Assembly: GCF_014648115.1 (NCBI RefSeq)
Contig: NZ_BMQM01000047.1
Coordinates: forward strand, 1 to 25,278
Direction: 5' to 3'
Length of the DNA: 25,278 nt
From: Deinococcus seoulensis
GTDB taxonomy: Bacteria; Deinococcota; Deinococci; Deinococcales; Deinococcaceae
Of the stretch, positions 24,352 through 25,278 are shown one piece after another. The translations under genes were made by a program, and so were the position numbers. Each line of letters starts with the position of its first letter. Positions within the stretch are counted from its first letter, which is position 1. The notes beneath the pieces were generated by a model, which was not told the DNA's origin, made no database searches, and saw only the letters and a list, made by a program, of their open reading frames with translations.

Positions 24352-24456
24352 GAGATCACTTTGGCCAGGGAGGGGGGATCAGTTTGTGTAGTTCCAGTGA
24401 TCACTTTGGATAGGTCCGGAGATCAGTTTGGATAGGCCTGGAACACACTCTGGACA
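24352..24456 (-). repeat. Reverse iterons (GAGATCACTTTGGATA type, five copies)
   Basis: Reverse-complement copies of the forward motif start at 24352 (GAGATCACTTTGGCCA), 24375 (GGGATCAGTTTGTGTA), 24397 (GTGATCACTTTGGATA), 24419 (GAGATCAGTTTGGATA) and a weaker one at 24441 (GAACACACTCTGGACA). Spacing is 23, 22, 22 and 22 bp, about two helical turns. The array faces the forward copies across 24251-24351. Confidence 0.82.
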
Positions 24457-24563
24457 GGCCGGCCCGGACCCCTCATACGGACTCAGATTGTTTCGTTGAC
24501 AGATCGGAACACCGCCGATCCGCCACCTCCACGCCCGGAACCCGTTTCTCTCCTGCCCGCTCC

Positions 24564-24609
24564 GTTCGGATTGAAGGGTCTTTGTAGCCCATTCAATCAG
24601 AGTCGGTAT
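24564..24609 (+). repeat. 46-bp dispersed repeat, copy 2
   Basis: This copy aligns without gaps to 427-472 and shares AGCCCATTCAATC and the flanking CTTTG, GAGTC and GTAT blocks. Its right end coincides with the point where transposase-like coding sequence begins, so it may be an element end or the junction of an insertion. Confidence 0.7.
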
Positions 24610-25234
24610 GAATTCCTACGGGCGACTGGCTTCACTCCTCAATGGCCTCGACCCCGGTACGTTGGCGGCGATGAAGCCGCGAAGGAAGCGTTCAAAACAA
24701 AGTCCTGACAGCGACGCTCCGCCAGGCGGAGCGTCTCTCACCGCGTGTCTCTCTGTGGTGCATGGACGAACATCGAATCGGGCTCAAACCAATCCGGCGT
24801 TCCATGTGGGCGCCGACTGGGCAGCCGTTGACCTGCACCGTTCAGCCTGGATACGAGTGGTTGTATGTGTAAGCGTTTGTCAATCCGGAGAGCGGCGAGA
24901 GCTTGTTCTGGTTGATCCCGGTGGTGAACAAACAGGCGTACGGGGCCGTCATGACGGCGTTTGCGCAGAAGGTCCTGGCGCCGACCATCGTGTGTTGTTC
25001 GTTCAGGATGGCGCTGGTTTCCAAGTGCCACCTGATAACGGGCATCCTGAAGGGATTCAGACTGTGACATTGCCGCCGTACTCACCGGAATTGCAGCCGG
25101 CGGAACAGCTCTGGGAGTTGACGGTTCAGTACCGGACAACTTGTGTTCGATCGCGTCTGGCACGCGAAAAGACCGTTGCGCAGCCTTCAGATGACGTTGG
25201 AGAGAATGTCGTATCTGACATCTTTCAGTTTTAA
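24610..25234 (+). pseudogene. IS630-family transposase remnant, truncated and frameshifted
   Basis: This is a degraded DDE transposase. Reading across frames gives FTPQWPRPRYVGGDEAAKEAF, a frame change at about 24704, then LTATLRQAERLSPRVSLWCM and DEHRIGLKPIRRSMWAPTGQ. A TAA at 24870-24872 interrupts LYV*AFVNPESGESLFW. After VNKQAYGAVMTAFAQKVL a second frame change near 24985-25000 leads to VLFVQDGAG and LPPYSPELQPAEQLW. Catalytic residues are still recognisable: the first Asp at 24765-24767 (MDEH), the second at 25007-25009 (QDGAG) and the Glu at 25103-25105 (PAEQLW). The N-terminal helix-turn-helix domain is missing: similarity stops at the 46-bp repeat. It cannot encode an active transposase. 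I did not find terminal inverted repeats. Confidence 0.85.
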
Positions 25235-25278
25235 GCCGCATGCTGGCGAGTGCCGTCCCAGACGGCCAAAATCCGTTC
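25235..25278. other. Window end, no feature
   Basis: The last 44 bases follow the transposase remnant and show nothing that can be assigned. Confidence 0.5.

Larger units (their letters stand above)
23668..24495. other. Long non-coding, origin-like region with second iteron family
   Basis: There is no supportable gene in about 830 bp; the open frames here run through the repeats and have no protein-like composition. The region holds two arrays of a 16-bp motif, TATCCAAAGTGATCTC, in opposite orientations, with an A/T-rich tract at about 24085-24180. GC content falls well below the window average. The first ~190 bp after the transporter show nothing notable. Confidence 0.7.

Noticed and set aside
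23892..24404. A 170-codon minus-strand frame in the origin-like region, considered as a missing Rep protein
   Set aside because: It reads through the repeats as recurring peptide fragments (ITLD-type), with no winged-helix or Rep motif.
24097..24435. A 112-codon plus-strand frame in the origin-like region
   Set aside because: It runs through several copies of the 16-bp repeat in varying phase and has no protein-like composition.
21533..24456. DnaA boxes near the iterons
   Set aside because: I looked for TTATCCACA-like sites on both strands near the arrays and found no convincing match.

Overview
The window looks like an accessory replicon (plasmid, megaplasmid or second chromosome) of a Deinococcus-type bacterium. 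This is inferred from several traits: very high GC with strong GC3 bias, promoters of the form TANNNT sitting about 6 nt upstream of the start codon (leaderless transcripts, common in Deinococcus), a SARP-type winged-helix regulator, spore-coat-U pilus subunits in a diderm chaperone-usher operon, and two iteron arrays beside a VapBC addiction module. No rRNA, tRNA or CRISPR was seen.

Layout. 1-583 has no supportable gene, but holds a 17-bp tandem duplication and a 46-bp repeat that recurs near the other end of the window. 596-3699 (+) encodes an SDR oxidoreductase, then an SRPBCC protein translationally coupled to a zinc alcohol/formaldehyde-type dehydrogenase. 3700-4075 is a convergent spacer rich in inverted repeats. 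4076-9962 (-) is an archaic-type chaperone-usher pilus operon; in transcription order it encodes two spore-coat-U subunits, an unusual AT-rich PKD-like lipoprotein, two more spore-coat-U subunits (the last lacking an obvious donor strand, so a likely tip), the chaperone and the usher. 9963-10290 is the divergent control region between the pilus operon and a SARP-like regulator (10291, +). That regulator is followed by, and overlaps, a NarL-type response regulator and a membrane histidine kinase (to 13702). Convergent with the kinase is a membrane sensor protein (13617-14354, -) that appears to be a diguanylate cyclase without its GGDEF domain.

14537-21348 (+) is a two-gene operon joined by a GTGA overlap. 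It encodes a ~1349-residue coiled-coil/proline-rich protein built from three copies of an unrecognised two-part module, and a 921-residue SNF2 ATPase with a RapA-like layout. I know of no described system matching this pair; it is the best candidate for something new.

21349-24500 has the look of replicon-maintenance DNA. It holds seven 18-bp iterons (21533-21717), a Cys-containing two-TM protein, a VapBC pair with an inverted-repeat operator, a YdcZ/DUF606-type transporter, and a second unrelated iteron family arranged as two opposed arrays next to an AT-rich tract. No replication initiator gene is visible. 24564-25234 holds the second copy of the 46-bp repeat, abutting a truncated, multiply disrupted IS630-family transposase.

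Together the left and middle parts suggest an envelope/surface programme (pilus plus one- and two-component control), and the right part suggests plasmid maintenance flanking the SNF2/coiled-coil cassette. All assignments are from reading the sequence; no database search was run.
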